Source: Misgurnus anguillicaudatus (lineage: Eukaryota; Chordata; Actinopteri; Cypriniformes; Cobitidae). Taken from it: DNA of 64,000 nucleotides. The DNA lies in the NCBI RefSeq assembly GCF_027580225.2, contig NW_027395283.1:7568501-7632500 (forward strand), written 5' to 3'. The notes under the pieces were generated by a model. The model saw only the letters and a list, made by a program, of their open reading frames with translations. It did not search any database and was not told the origin of the DNA. The translations under genes were made by a program, and so were the position numbers. Shown piece after piece: positions 11,515-22,188 of this stretch; the stretch's first letter is position 1; every line of letters begins with the position of its first letter.

Positions 11515-12000
11515 TCTTGTGAATAGTATGCCATACAAACCCGTTTGCCACTGAACCTGCATTAACGACGACAGTGGGGCATCCGGCCTTAGTCAAACGG
11601 GTTGGCACGTACGGTTGGGTTGGGCTTTTGGCGCTTTCTTTATATTGCGAATACTATGCCATACAGACCCGTTTGCCACTGAACCTGCATTAACGACGAC
11701 AGTGGGGCTTCCAGCCTTAGTCAAACGGGTTGGCACGTATGGTCGGGTAGCGATTTTGGCGCTTTTTTGTGTCTTGTGAATAGTATGCCATACAGACCCG
11801 TTTGCCACTGAACCTGCATTAACGACGACAGTGGGGCCTCCAGCCTTAGTCAAACGGGTTGGCACGTATGGTCAGGTTGCGATGTTGGCGTTTTCTCATG
11901 ATCTTGTAAATAGCATGCAATATAGACCCGTTTGCCACTGAACCTGCATTAACGACGACAGTGGGGTTACAGGCCTTAGTCAAACGGGTCGACAGGTTTC
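11515..12000 (+). repeat. Four-unit hairpin tandem array in L2-C 3' region
   Basis: Units start at 11539, 11667, 11796 and 11926. Spacing and stem sequences match copy B, including the divergent fourth unit, which has lost the outer CCATAC/GTATGG pairing. Confidence 0.9.
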
Positions 12001-12775
12001 ATTTTCTCTTTCTCTTAAAAATCAGAAGGTGACCCTTAGTTACCATATATACCGTCGCAGTGGGCCCCCAATTTGCAAAATCCTCAACTGTGGATAATAT
12101 AATTATGCCGCAATAGTTAGTCTGTCTGAAACTAAGCTGATTAAACCACATCACTGTGTGACACTTGCATTACATGTGAACGGCCCCTACGCTAATATGA
12201 TTTTGTTTTTCTCTCCCTGTCCTGTCCTCGACCCTGAGGACAATGGGACAAACAGACCCAGTTCCGGTAGATGTGAAAGTCGACTCACCTCTGATCTACT
12301 GGTCGTCCATCACTGTGATGCCCAGCTGATGCCTGACCAACGACCACCGGCAGAACCCGCTTAAACCCCGCTTAATCCCCGCTTAATCTCCTTATCCGTT
12401 TATATGTGTTTATATACATATATATCTCCCAAGGGTTTTTCCCTCCTAGGACTTTTTATTTTTTTTTTTCCTCGGCTCAACAACCCGGGGTTTTTGTTTT
12501 TTTTCTCCTAGGGGGTTTTTTACCCCGGGGAGGTAGCCTGCTTGGGCTTAATTTAGCTTCTTCTCCTAGACGTTACATTAGTAATACGCTCGTTCATAAT
12601 GTCGAGTCATAGCCTCAGCAAATTTGACAGCTTATGCTATTGTGTATTATGTTGTGCTATCTGTCGTTTTTCTGTGCTTTTACTGCTTCTATTAATGTAA
12701 AGCTGCTTTGAAACAATTGAGTATTGTGAAAAGCGCTATATAAATAAAATTGAATTGAATTGAATTGAAATGGTC

Positions 12776-13035
12776 GGGTTGGGATTTTGGCGCTTTCCTG
12801 TGTCTTGTGAATAGTATGCCATACAGACCCGTTTGCCACTGAACCTGCATTAACGACGACAGTGGGGCCTCCAGCCTTAGTCAAACGGGTTGACACGTAT
12901 GGTCAGGTTGCGATGTTGGCGTTTTCTCGTGATCTTGTAAATAGTATGCAATATAGACCCGTTTGCCACTGAACCTGCATTAACGATGACAGTGGGGTTA
13001 CAGGCCTTAGTCAAACGGGTCGACAGGTTTCATTT
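12776..13035 (+). repeat. Hairpin units 3-4 of L2-A
   Basis: Hairpin units start at 12827 and 12957 and complete the array of copy A after the L2-C insertion. Copy A therefore also has four units, with the same order of variants as B and C. Confidence 0.85.
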
Positions 13036-14020
13036 TCTCTTAAAAATCGGAAGGTGACCCTAAGTTACCATATATACCGTCGCAGTGGGCCCCCAATTTG
13101 CAAAATCCTCAACTGTGGATAATATAATTATGCCGCAATAGTTAGTCTGTCTGAAACTAAGCTGATTAAACCACATCACTGTGTGACACTTGCATTACAT
13201 GTGAACGGCCCCTACGCTAATATGATTTTGTTTTTCTCTCCCTGTCTCGTCCCTGGGTCCCATTGACCCTGAGGACAATGGGACAAACAGACCCAGTTCC
13301 GGTAGATGTGAAAGTCGGCACACCTCTGATCTACTGGTCGTCCTTCAATGTGATGCCCAGCTGATGCCTGACCAACGACCACCGGCAGGACCCGCTTAAT
13401 ATCCGCTTAATCTCTGCTTAATCTCTGCTTAATCTCCGCTTAATCACCGCTTAAGCTCCTTATCCGTTTATATGTGTGTATATACACATGTATATCTCCC
13501 AAGGGTTTTTCCCTCCTAGGACTTTTTATTTTTATTTCCTCGGCTAAACAACCCGGGGTTTTTGTTTTTTTCTCCTAGGGGGTTTTTTACCCCGGGGAGG
13601 TAGCCTGCTTGGGCTTAATTTAGCTTCTTCTCCTAGACGTTACATTAGTAATACGCTCGCTCATAATGTCGCGTCATAGCCGCAGCAAATTTGACTGCTT
13701 ATGCTATTGTGTATTATGTTGTGCTATCTGTCGTTTTTCTGTGCTTTTACTGCTTCTATTAATGTAAAGCTGCTTTGAAACAATTGAGTATTGTGAAAAG
13801 CGCTATGTAAATAAAATTGAATTGAATTGAAAATAATCCCTCCCACTGCAAAGTGATACTAAACTCAATGGAAAAGCTAACCACGCCAAAGTGAGGTGAG
13901 CTGACCCGACCCACACTAAACTAAACCGTGGGGTACTATGCAATGGAAAAGCGCAGAGACAGATGCTGTCAGTGTGGCATCAGAACTGGCGGCATGCACA
14001 CATTCACATTGATGCATATA

Positions 14021-15653
14021 CAGTATTGTTCAAAATAATAGCAGTACAATGTGACTAACCAGAATAATCAAGGTTTTTAGTATATTTTTTATTGCTACGT
14101 GGCAAACAAGTTACCAGTAGGTTCAGTAGATTCTCAGAAAACAAACAAGACCCAGCATTCATGATATGCACGCTCTTAAGGCTGTGCAATTGGGCAATTC
14201 GTTGAAAGGGGTGTGTTCAAAAAAATAGCAGTGTCTACCTTTGACTGTACAAACTCAAAACTATTTTGTACAAACATTTTTTTTTCTGGGATTTAGCAAT
14301 CCTGTGAATCACTAAACTAATATTTAGTTGTATGACCACAGTTTTTTAAAACTGCTTGACATCTGTGTGGCATGGCGTCAACCAACTTGTGGCACCTGTC
14401 AGCTGTTATTCCACTCCATGATTCTTTAACAACATTCCACAATTCATTCATTCACATTTCTTGGTTTTGCTTCAGAAACAGCATTTTTGATATCACCCCA
14501 CAAGTTCTCAATTGGATTAAGGTCTGGAGATTGGGCTGGCCACTCCATAACATTAATTTTGTTGGTTTGGAACCAAGACTTTGCCCGTTTACTAGTGTGT
14601 TTTGGGTCATTGTCTTGTTGAAACAACCATTTCAAGAGCATGTCCTCTTCAGCATAGGGCAACATGACCTCTTCAAGTATTTTAACATATGCAAACTGAT
14701 CCATGATCCCTGGTATGCGATAAATAGGCCCAACACCATAGTAGGAGAAACATGCCCATATCATGATGCTTGCACCTCCATGCTTCACTGTCTTCACTGT
14801 GTACTGTGGCTTGAATTCAGAGTTTGGGGGTCGTCTCACAAACTGCCTGTGGCCCTTGGACCCAAAAAGAACAATTTTACTCTCATCAGTCCACAAAATG
14901 TTCCTCCATTTCTCTTTAGGCCAGTTGATGTGTTCTTTGGCAAATTGCAACCTCTTCTGCACATGCCTTTTTTTTAACAGAGGGACTTTGCGGGAGATTC
15001 TTGAAAATAGATTAGCTTCAGACAGACGTCTTCTAACTGTCACAGTACTTACAGGTAACTCCAGACTGTCTTTGATCATCCTGGAGGTGATCATTGGCTG
15101 AGCCTTTGCCATGCTGGTTATTCTTCTATCCATTTTGATGGTTGTCTTCCGTTTTCTTCCACGTCTCTCTGGTTTTGCTCTCCATTTTAAGGCCTTGGAG
15201 ATCATTTTAGCTGAACAGCCTATCATTTTTTGCACCTCTTTATAGGTTTTCCCCTCTCCAATCAACTTTTTAATCAAAGTACGCTGTTCTTCTGAACAAT
15301 GTCTTGAACGACCCATTTTCCTCAGCTTTCAAATGCATGTTCAACAAGTGTTGGCTTCATCCTTAAATAGGGGCCACCTGATTCACACCTGTTTCTTCAC
15401 AAAATTGATGACCTCAGTGATTGAATGCCACACTGCTATTTTTTTGAACACACCCCTTTCAACTAATTCAACTAATTGCCCAATTGCACAGCCTTAAGAG
15501 CGTGCATATCATGAATGCTGGGTCTCATTTGTTTTCTGAGAATCTACTGAACCTACTGGTGACTTGTTTGCCACGTAGCAATAAAAAAATATACTAAAAA
15601 CCTTGATTATTCTGGTTAGTCACATTGTACTGCTATTATTTTGAACAATACTG
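14021..15653 (-). mobile_element. Tc1-like DNA transposon
   Basis: Long terminal inverted repeats of roughly 210 bp start CAGTATTGTTCAAAATAATA, and the element is flanked by TA on both sides (14019-14020, 15654-15655), the Tc1/mariner target duplication. The element is 1633 bp and encodes one transposase on the minus strand. The two long arms remain nearly identical, so this copy is fairly young. Confidence 0.95.
14317..15316 (-). pseudogene. Tc1 transposase (DD34E), frameshifted near C-terminus
   Basis: The ATG is at 15316. An N-terminal paired-like helix-turn-helix pair is followed by an AT-hook-like RRGRKRK stretch (near residue 52), then the catalytic domain with LWTDESK (first Asp), [11 protein letters not shown] (second Asp) and [12 protein letters not shown] (Glu). 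The frame closes after 290 residues because GAAT is duplicated near 14444-14455. Beyond it, the other frame continues with normal Tc1 C-terminal coding to TAG at 14317. Removing 4 bp from the 1000-bp span gives a multiple of three, consistent with a single 4-bp duplication. The catalytic residues remain, but the last roughly 40 residues are altered. Confidence 0.9.
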
Positions 15654-15655
15654 TA

Positions 15656-16121
15656 GGTCTTATATATAATATGCATTTATTTTGAAATATAAAAATGTAA
15701 ACGAGGATCAGATATACAGTTCTTAACAAACGTGTGTTATAGGCACCAAATTCTTTTTCTGCCGGTGGGTCACAGCGTCAAGCAATGCTTAGGTTACTTA
15801 GCAACGAAAAAAGCTCTGAAGCACCCATGTGCTTTGAAGAGGAGGAAAGCTGCGCGTGGTTTTAGATGCGACGTGAAGTAAATGTGAAGTATTTGTGCAT
15901 ATGTGCTTGGCCATTTCGGTGGGTGCTCGGCCGGAGTACCCACAGGATCGGCGCCTTTCTGCGTGTTTATTGTAGCACTTCCATCCGTAAAACAACAACT
16001 GAGGAACCTTTTTGGGGTTATAATGTTTCCAGTCGCACTGAAAACGCATTATGATGGTGTATTGGTAGCACAGATGGATACTTTTTCACAACTTTGAGTG
16101 ACCAAGAGAGAAAGAACGGTC
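15656..16121. other. No recognisable feature
   Basis: This stretch between the Tc1 element and the next MITE contains only short chance reading frames on both strands. No splice-flanked exon, repeat end or RNA gene is recognised. Confidence 0.5.
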
Positions 16122-16369
16122 GTTTCTCAATCCGAAAGGCGGCAGCCTCCAGAGGTCACATATGCAGGCTGTATATGTCATCAAGTCTGGTTTATTTCAG
16201 TTAACTGAGTTACATTTGCAAGTCATAAGCATATTACAACAATGTATGATTATCAAAGAATAGTAGTCAACTTTATAATTGTTAATGTTATGAAATAAGA
16301 TAGTCTTGATGATGTATGCAGTTTGCAAATGCAACCTGCGGAGGCTACAGTCTTCGGATTGAGAAACAG
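16122..16369. mobile_element. Small fold-back MITE
   Basis: The ends GTTTCTCAATCCGAAAGGC and CTTCGGATTGAGAAAC are inverted repeats, with inner cagcctccag and ctgcggaggct also complementary. The element is about 250 bp with no coding. A half copy of the same family occurs at 25729-25800. Confidence 0.6.
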
Positions 16370-16468
16370 CCAATATCTTGCCTCATTGTTCCACCCCAAA
16401 GTCAGCGGGTCATCACTGATATGAGTTGCCTTCCCTCGCATTAACTCCGCATCTGCTGGCTGTTTGCA

Positions 16469-18119
16469 TTAAAGGTCCTGTTCTTTCTGTGTTTTTAAAG
16501 ATTTGAATGTGTTTACAGTACGCAACATAACATGTTTTCATGTTTCAAGTATAAAAAACGCGGTATTTTTCACACAGTTGACTTATCCCTGTAGCACTGT
16601 TTTCACTGTCCTAAAAACGGGCTGATGTATTCCTTGTTTTATGAAGTCCCTCCTTCAGAAATACGTAACGAGTTCTGATTGTGTAGTTTGTTTAGTGTGT
16701 TGTGATTTGATAGCAGCTTAGCTTGCCATTAGCTTAGCTGGTGACTTATGTGTTCCTGTGGGCGGAGTTTAGTCAAAAACTGTTCTACTAACGTCATTAA
16801 AGCAGGAAGTAGAGGACTGTAGTCCAAACCGGCCGTTCGCTGTAGGCTTTGAAAGAGGAATTCTGTTAAAGAAAATATATCGACTGGCAGTGTACTTTGA
16901 GCTTTAACATTATACAGGTATTAATTAGGGCCCTATAAAATCCGTTTTATTTTTTCCCAAATTCCGTTTTATTTTTTCCCAAATTCCGTTTTCTCCGTTT
17001 TAATTTTTGCAAATTCCGTTTTATCCGTTTTAATTTTTGCCAATTATATTTTTTACCCTTTACTTTTATTTTAGTCATAAAATGAGTGTGCATTTTAATG
17101 TTAGTGATTAAAATGTAAATGATTTGGGGTAAAAACTGGATAACAGGATTACTTAATGACTATAAAAGATGCATTTACACACGCACATACACACGCGCGC
17201 GCACGCGCACACACAACTCAATTCAATGCATTGTTTTTTTTAGTGTTGTTTCAGGAGGCTACAACAAGGTGTCAACGCAGTGGTGCCTTCAGAAGTTCCT
17301 TAAACACATCAATCCAGCGGAACGCGATCCATATTTTATACACAATCGCTTGAAATGCATATAACTTTACAAACATACGATAGTGATCTGACTTAGGACA
17401 GCATGAGCACGCAGCTCTTTGCACGTGCGAGCGAAAGAGAGACAGAGAGCGGCGCCATGATGCAGATGATTATATTATAAATGCGAGGGATAGTTAGTTT
17501 GCCTCAGCTCGCTTGAAATGCATAAAACTGAACAAATAAATGAGAATTTGTGTTCGGACTTCGGAGAGATCATAGGGACAGATGTGTGAGCGCGTGCATG
17601 TGAGAGAGGTACAGTGAGACAGACATGGATGAGAGAGTGCATGTATCTTTGCGCTCACCGTGAACAGAGTGTTGACTAAACTTCCAAAATAACAGTTCTC
17701 CGCTCACATAAAAGTCATGTGAGACCTGCTCGGAACTAAGTGCTTAGCATCGAATTTCTTAATTTTTTCGCTGACGAAAGCAGAGTCGTGGAGAGCCGCT
17801 TTGCCATGGTTTCAGTGTTTTGGAGGAGGTCTGAAACGACGGGAGGGGGCGTGTCGCCCAGATTTACTTCCCCCGGTCTGCATTTTCCCCCAGACATACG
17901 TTCGTCTCCCACACAAAAACATAATTTTATTCAAAATATGTAAAATTCCGCGAAATTCCGCGTTTATACTAGATTCCGTGTTAATTAGCCAATTCCGCGA
18001 TTCCGTCCGCGATTCCGTGATCGCGGAAATTATAGGGCCCTAATTAATTATGCTATTATAGCAACATTACACAATTACTAGGGTTTCAAAAATGGGATCA
18101 GAAAGAACGTGACCTTTAA
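16469..18119. mobile_element. TTAA-target element (outer), containing a second one
   Basis: The left end TTAAAGGTCCTGTTCTTTCTG and the right end (inverse TTAAAGGTCACGTTCTTTCTG) are matching inverted repeats that include TTAA. Removing the inner element (16925-18043) leaves about 530 bp without coding potential, so this is a non-autonomous element. Confidence 0.7.
16925..18043. mobile_element. Nested TTAA-target element with perfect 14-bp ends
   Basis: The ends TTAGGGCCCTATAA and TTATAGGGCCCTAA are perfect inverted repeats, flanked by TTAA (16921-16924, 18044-18047). Subterminal repeats of AATTCCGTTTTATTTTT type (16950-17040) and AATTCCGCG type (17945-18030) give clustered motifs near both ends, which resemble transposase-binding arrays. 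A short CA/CG-rich microsatellite lies at 17171-17213. No transposase is seen. Confidence 0.75.
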
Positions 18120-18594
18120 CATGAACCTGAAGACATCTCACTGGGCGAGATTGTAGTTTATATTATATTTATATTTTTCATAATATGTGTTGTGCACACA
18201 CCACCGCGGTGGTGCGGTGATCATTACAACCGTCACAGCCCTAAATAATAACATTGATGCTGTTTAGTTACACAAAATTAATCACAGCTAAATATTCAAG
18301 TTTTAATCTATGCTTTTCATCAGTATTTAAAATTAAGTGATCAAACACAACCTGAATTTAAATAAATCTGGATGAACAAACCCTAGATTATCTCTAAACT
18401 CTGATTCATTTCATTCTTGTAATTATTGTCCTGTATTTTGTATAATGTTGTCTTAGTCTTAGTGTGTGAATAAAAAAATACACACAGATAACACATCAAA
18501 CACTGAACACTAAACTCTGTAAGACATCTGCAGTACTGAAGATTTGTGAATTTTTCTTCATTAATAAAGTTTAAAGAGTAAAGTTTACACTTAC

Positions 18595-20376
18595 TGAACT
18601 GATCTGGATTCACAAATCATAGGCAGCAGCTTCTTAAAAACTTTCAGTCTTTCAGCTTGGTTTTTTCCTCTAACAAAATTATCCAGACTAAACTCATCCA
18701 TCTTCTGTTCTGATGTCAACAACACAAAAACTACAGCTGACCACTGAGATGAAGAGAGTTTGGCTCCTCTTAATGTTCCAGATGTCAAATAATGTTGAAT
18801 CTCCTGCAGCAGTGAATCATCACCCAGTTCATTCAGACAGTGAAACAGATTGATGAATTTCTCATGAGATCGAGTGCTGCTGATCTTCTTCTTGATATAC
18901 TCAACTGTTTTCTCATTGCTGTGAGAGCTTTGATCTGTCTGTGTCATCAAACCTCGTAAGAGATTCTGATTCAAATCCACTGACAAACCCAGAAGAAAAC
19001 GAAGAAAAAGATCAAAACGTCCATTTTTACTCTTTAGAGCCTCATTTACAGCTCTCTCATACAGATCAGACACTGAAATCTTCTCTCTTTCAGTTTGTTT
19101 CTTCATTTTATTAAACAAATTTGTGGTGTTGTTTGTGAAGGAGATGTGAGCATAAAGAGCTGCTAGATGTTCCTGGATGCTGAGATGAACAAAGCAGTAA
19201 ACTTTCCCCTGATACAAACCAAACTCCTCTCTGAAGATCTGAGTACACAATCCTGAGTACACTGATGCTTCTGCTACATCAATGCCACACTCTCTCAGGT
19301 CTTTATCATAGAAGATCAGATTGCCTTTCACAAGCTGCTCAAAAGCCAGTTTCCCCAGTTTGAAGATCATCTCTTCATCTTTCTTCTCATAGTCCTTCTG
19401 ATTTTTGATGTTTGTCTGAATGATCAGGAAGTGTGTGTACATTTGAGTGAGAGTCTTGGGGATCTCTCTTCTCTCTGCTTCACTCAACATTCTCTCTAGA
19501 ACAGTGACTGAAATCCAGCAGAAGACTGGGATGTGACACATGATGTAGAGACTCCTGGATGACTTCAGGTGTGAGATGATTTGATCAGACAGACTCTCAT
19601 CACTGATTCTCTTCCTGAAGTATTCCTCCTTCTGTGGATCAGTGAAGCCTCGTACCTCTGTGACTCGATCAACACACTCAGAGGGGATGAGATCAGCTGC
19701 TGCTGGTCTGGAGGTGATCCAGATGAGAGCAGAGGGAAACAGATTCCCCTTGATGAGGTTTGTCAGCATCACGTCCACTGAGGTTGATTCACTTACATCA
19801 CACAACCTCACACTGCTGTGAAAATCCAGAGACAGACGACACTCATCCAAACCATCAAAGATGAACAACACTTTATATTCATCACTGAAGATTTCCATTT
19901 CTTTTGTTTGTGGGAAGAAATGATGAAGAAGATCTAAAAGACTGAGTGTTTTGTTCTTCATCAAATTGATCTCTCTGAAAGGAAGTGGAAATATGAGGTG
20001 GACGTCCTGATTCTCTTTCTCTTCAGCCCAGTCCAGAATGAACTTCTGTACAGAGACTGTTTTTCCAATGCCAGCGACTCCCTTTGTCAGCACACTTCTG
20101 ATGTGTTTGTCTTGTTCAGGTAAAGGTTTAAAGATGTCATTACATTTGATTGGTGTCTCCTCTGTTGTTGTTTTTCTGGATTGTGTCTCAATCTGTCTCA
20201 CCTCATGTTCATTACTGATCTCTCCACTTTCACTCTCTGTGATGTAGAGCTCTGTGTAGATCTCATTCAGTGGTGTTGGGTTTCTCTTATTTGATGTTAC
20301 CTCATACAAACACTCAAACTTCTTCCTCAGATTTGATCTGAATGTTTTCAAGACTTCAGCACGATCAGAATCATGA
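18595..20376 (-). CDS. NLR-A FISNA-NACHT exon (NLRC3-like fish NLR)
   Basis: This is a single 1782-bp exon bounded by TTTACAG at 20377-20383 and a CA|GTAAGT donor at 18594. It enters and leaves in phase 2. The FISNA segment ([14 protein letters not shown]) leads into the NACHT ATPase: Walker A GVAGIGKT at 20081-20058, Walker [12 protein letters not shown], a [11 protein letters not shown] sensor-like block, then winged-helix and NACHT-associated helices. Family members are cytosolic pattern-recognition or regulatory ATPases that oligomerise on activation. The frame is open throughout. No LRR exon was found between here and position 1, so the sensor part is either beyond the window or lost. 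Confidence 0.92.
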
Positions 20377-20445
20377 CTGTAAATTAATAATTAATATATC
20401 AGATTATTACACAAATACCTGTACAAGTAAAAATGTATAAGACAT

Positions 20446-21849
20446 TTAAAGCCCATCTTTCAAGTTGAAGATCACTGTGAATGAACGTGTAGATAAATAG
20501 TGTAGGAATTTGACTTGCGTGAAAAAAATAAATCATAAATGTGTATTAAAAAAGTTTTTAAAAGAAATTGTGATTAAAATTACTTCCGCTGTGAGAAAAC
20601 GCTCTGATCGGAAGTGACGCAACGGCAGGTAAATATCATCTCTTTGTAATGGAGTCAGACAGTGAAGAGGTTGCAGTAGGGGTAAATGTCAACTCTTACG
20701 ATGGTCCATTACCGTATAATTATGAGCCCCCTAGGCAAGAGAGGGGTCAGGCAGAGTTAAGGGGAAGGGTAAATGGACAGAGGAGAGAGATAGAGTTGTG
20801 GTGTGAGGAGAATTGTTGGAGAATTGGGCAGGTGTCTTGGTGAGTGACCACAGGCTATAGCTAATTGTGTTTAACGTGTCTCCATGTTTATCACATTGCA
20901 GTATCTTTAATAAATCATATTTAGCAATATTGCTGTCGACTTTGTTGTTTTTCAAGCATCCATGTAGATTGGCACCATCTATGCCAGCAACATGTGTCTT
21001 AAAATAATTTAGATCCCAGATTTTAAATGAATGCTGTAGGCTATAGCTTACATCTGTGACTGTCTGGAAATTCTGTGCATTTCTGCATCGCTAGCTGATT
21101 TTTAATCAGTAACTGCTTTCAGACCTAGGTGTCCGCATGTTCCACTTCTGCAGATGTCAAGCGTTTGGGCCGTAACGTTATATCTGAACAACATAACCGG
21201 CCAGCTGGAATTCCAAACTTAGCCGGCTGTTATACTACTCCCCTCTTAGTATTTTCGACAGACATTATGTAAATAAGCTCGCATGTACTGCGGAGTACGT
21301 GTATGAAAGCAGTTACTGTTTAGGTTAGGACGGAAATATGCCATTCATGTAAATACAATAATTGTTACAAGGATCTTTATTGTCACATGGAGGCAGTGAA
21401 ATTGCTTCTCGGTGCCTGGATGAAACGTACCCAAGCACAGAAATCTTTGTGTTTCTTGTTTGGAAATCGGTGGACCTGATGGCCAGACAAGTTGGAGTTG
21501 TTGCATCCAAAACAAACACAAGAATTCACCAACTCAAAGTAACAACTCAAAAGTAACGATAACGACAATCTCTATTCTCTGTCTCCACCTCTCAGACTAC
21601 ATAAACCCACACTGAGAACGATGGTGGCAGCGCCTGTGCTTTGCCTGTCGTTATGTCATATGACGCGTACATGGGAAAGGCCAGTTTTTTTGGAGCGTAG
21701 CTTAGAATAGGCACACTTTTTTCTTGATATCTGCCCGTGGGTGTTGTAAAACATATGTATTCTCTTATGTATATCTTTTTAAATTGACATTTTTATACAA
21801 TATTGTGTATAAATTAAATTATAAAATTAACTTGAAAGATGGGCTTTAA
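20446..21849 (+). mobile_element. TTAA-target element in the NLR-A linker-NACHT intron
   Basis: The ends AAGCCCATCTTTCAAGTT and AACTTGAAAGATGGGCTT are inverted repeats flanked by TTAA (20446-20449, 21846-21849). The same intron of NLR-B has only 'cttttaatggtttg' at this point (about 63488-63500), an empty site. A short plus-strand reading frame lies inside at 20649. Confidence 0.88.
20649..20840 (+). pseudogene. Possible first exon of a transposon-encoded protein
   Basis: An ATG at 20649 opens about 63 codons beginning MESDSEEVAVGVNV, with YNYEPPRQ and a Trp-Cys pair, ending at a TTG|GTGAGT donor-like site near 20840. The acidic start followed by a PYxYEP-like stretch faintly resembles proteins carried by some fish DNA transposons. 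I do not recognise it with confidence. It lies inside a TTAA element, so it is probably transposon-derived and not part of NLR-A. Confidence 0.3.
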
Positions 21850-21939
21850 TGGTTTGTAAAATGTTAAATTTAGGCAGAATAGAAAAGGTCAACATTTACT
21901 ACCATTCACCACTAAATAAAATAAAATCCTATAATTCAC

Positions 21940-22032
21940 CTGAAATGAGGACTCATGTTTTCATTGAAGTCTTGTGGTTGATTATCAGATTGTTCAATCT
22001 TCCTCCTCTTACAGTCAGGTTCTGTTATTCGT
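21940..22032 (-). CDS. NLR-A linker exon before FISNA-NACHT
   Basis: This is a 93-bp phase 2-2 exon between a GCCATCCAG acceptor (22033-22041) and a CAG|GTGAAT donor at 21939. It encodes a charged, probably flexible segment: RITEPDCKRRKIEQSDNQP, then FNENMSPHF. The matching NLR-B exon at 63666-63574 differs by one visible residue (D to E), and its flanking introns also align. Function of this linker is unknown. KRRK could be a basic targeting motif, but that is only a guess. Confidence 0.88.
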
Positions 22033-22188
22033 CTGGATGGCAAGAATGAGAATCAAGAATTTCTTTACACCTTATTATAAGTGGAATTTTTACGTAACTT
22101 TATTACCTTACTGTTTTTACACTGCTGTGAATTAGGGATTTGATGCAATAATAATTTGAATAGATGAAATGATATTCGAATGTTTGTT

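Larger units (their letters stand above)
9172..12769 (+). mobile_element. L2 LINE copy C, 5'-truncated
   Basis: Copy C starts abruptly inside the endonuclease/RT linker (equivalent of position 4797 in B) directly after the target motif ATGGTC, and ends in TTGAA repeats before a second ATGGTC. It therefore inserted into the 3' hairpin array of L2-A. It carries its own four hairpin units (11539, 11667, 11796, 11926). Apart from a nonsense codon and scattered substitutions it reads like B, so the insertion is young. Confidence 0.9.
2593..13828 (+). mobile_element. L2 LINE copy A, interrupted by L2 copies B and C
   Basis: Copy A is 5'-truncated within the RT domain and resumes twice after insertions: 2593-3293, 8397-9171 and 12770-13828. 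Its tail is the L2-type 3' end (AAAGCGCTATGTAAATAAAA followed by repeated TTGAA). Copies B and C lie inside it with target duplications TAAAC (3289-3293 and 8397-8401) and ATGGTC (9166-9171 and 12770-12775). A is therefore the oldest of the three. Confidence 0.88.
1969..13954. mobile_element. MITE-like inverted-repeat element split by the L2 nest
   Basis: The left end GCGCTTTTCCATTGCATAGTA and the right end (inverse of TACTATGCAATGGAAAAGCGC) are matching inverted repeats about 12 kb apart. A similar GCTTTTCCATTG motif recurs as a subterminal repeat at 2031. The element proper consists of 1969-2592 and 13829-13954, and everything between is L2 sequence. I could not fix a target duplication, so the superfamily is left open. 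Confidence 0.6.

Noticed and set aside
14372..14977. 201-residue plus-strand frame
   Set aside because: It is the antisense of the Tc1 transposase, whose catalytic motifs read on the minus strand.
18180..18242. End of another hAT (accgtcacagccctaa)
   Set aside because: A suggestive terminus with a ccaccgcggtggtg palindrome, but no partner end or target duplication was found.
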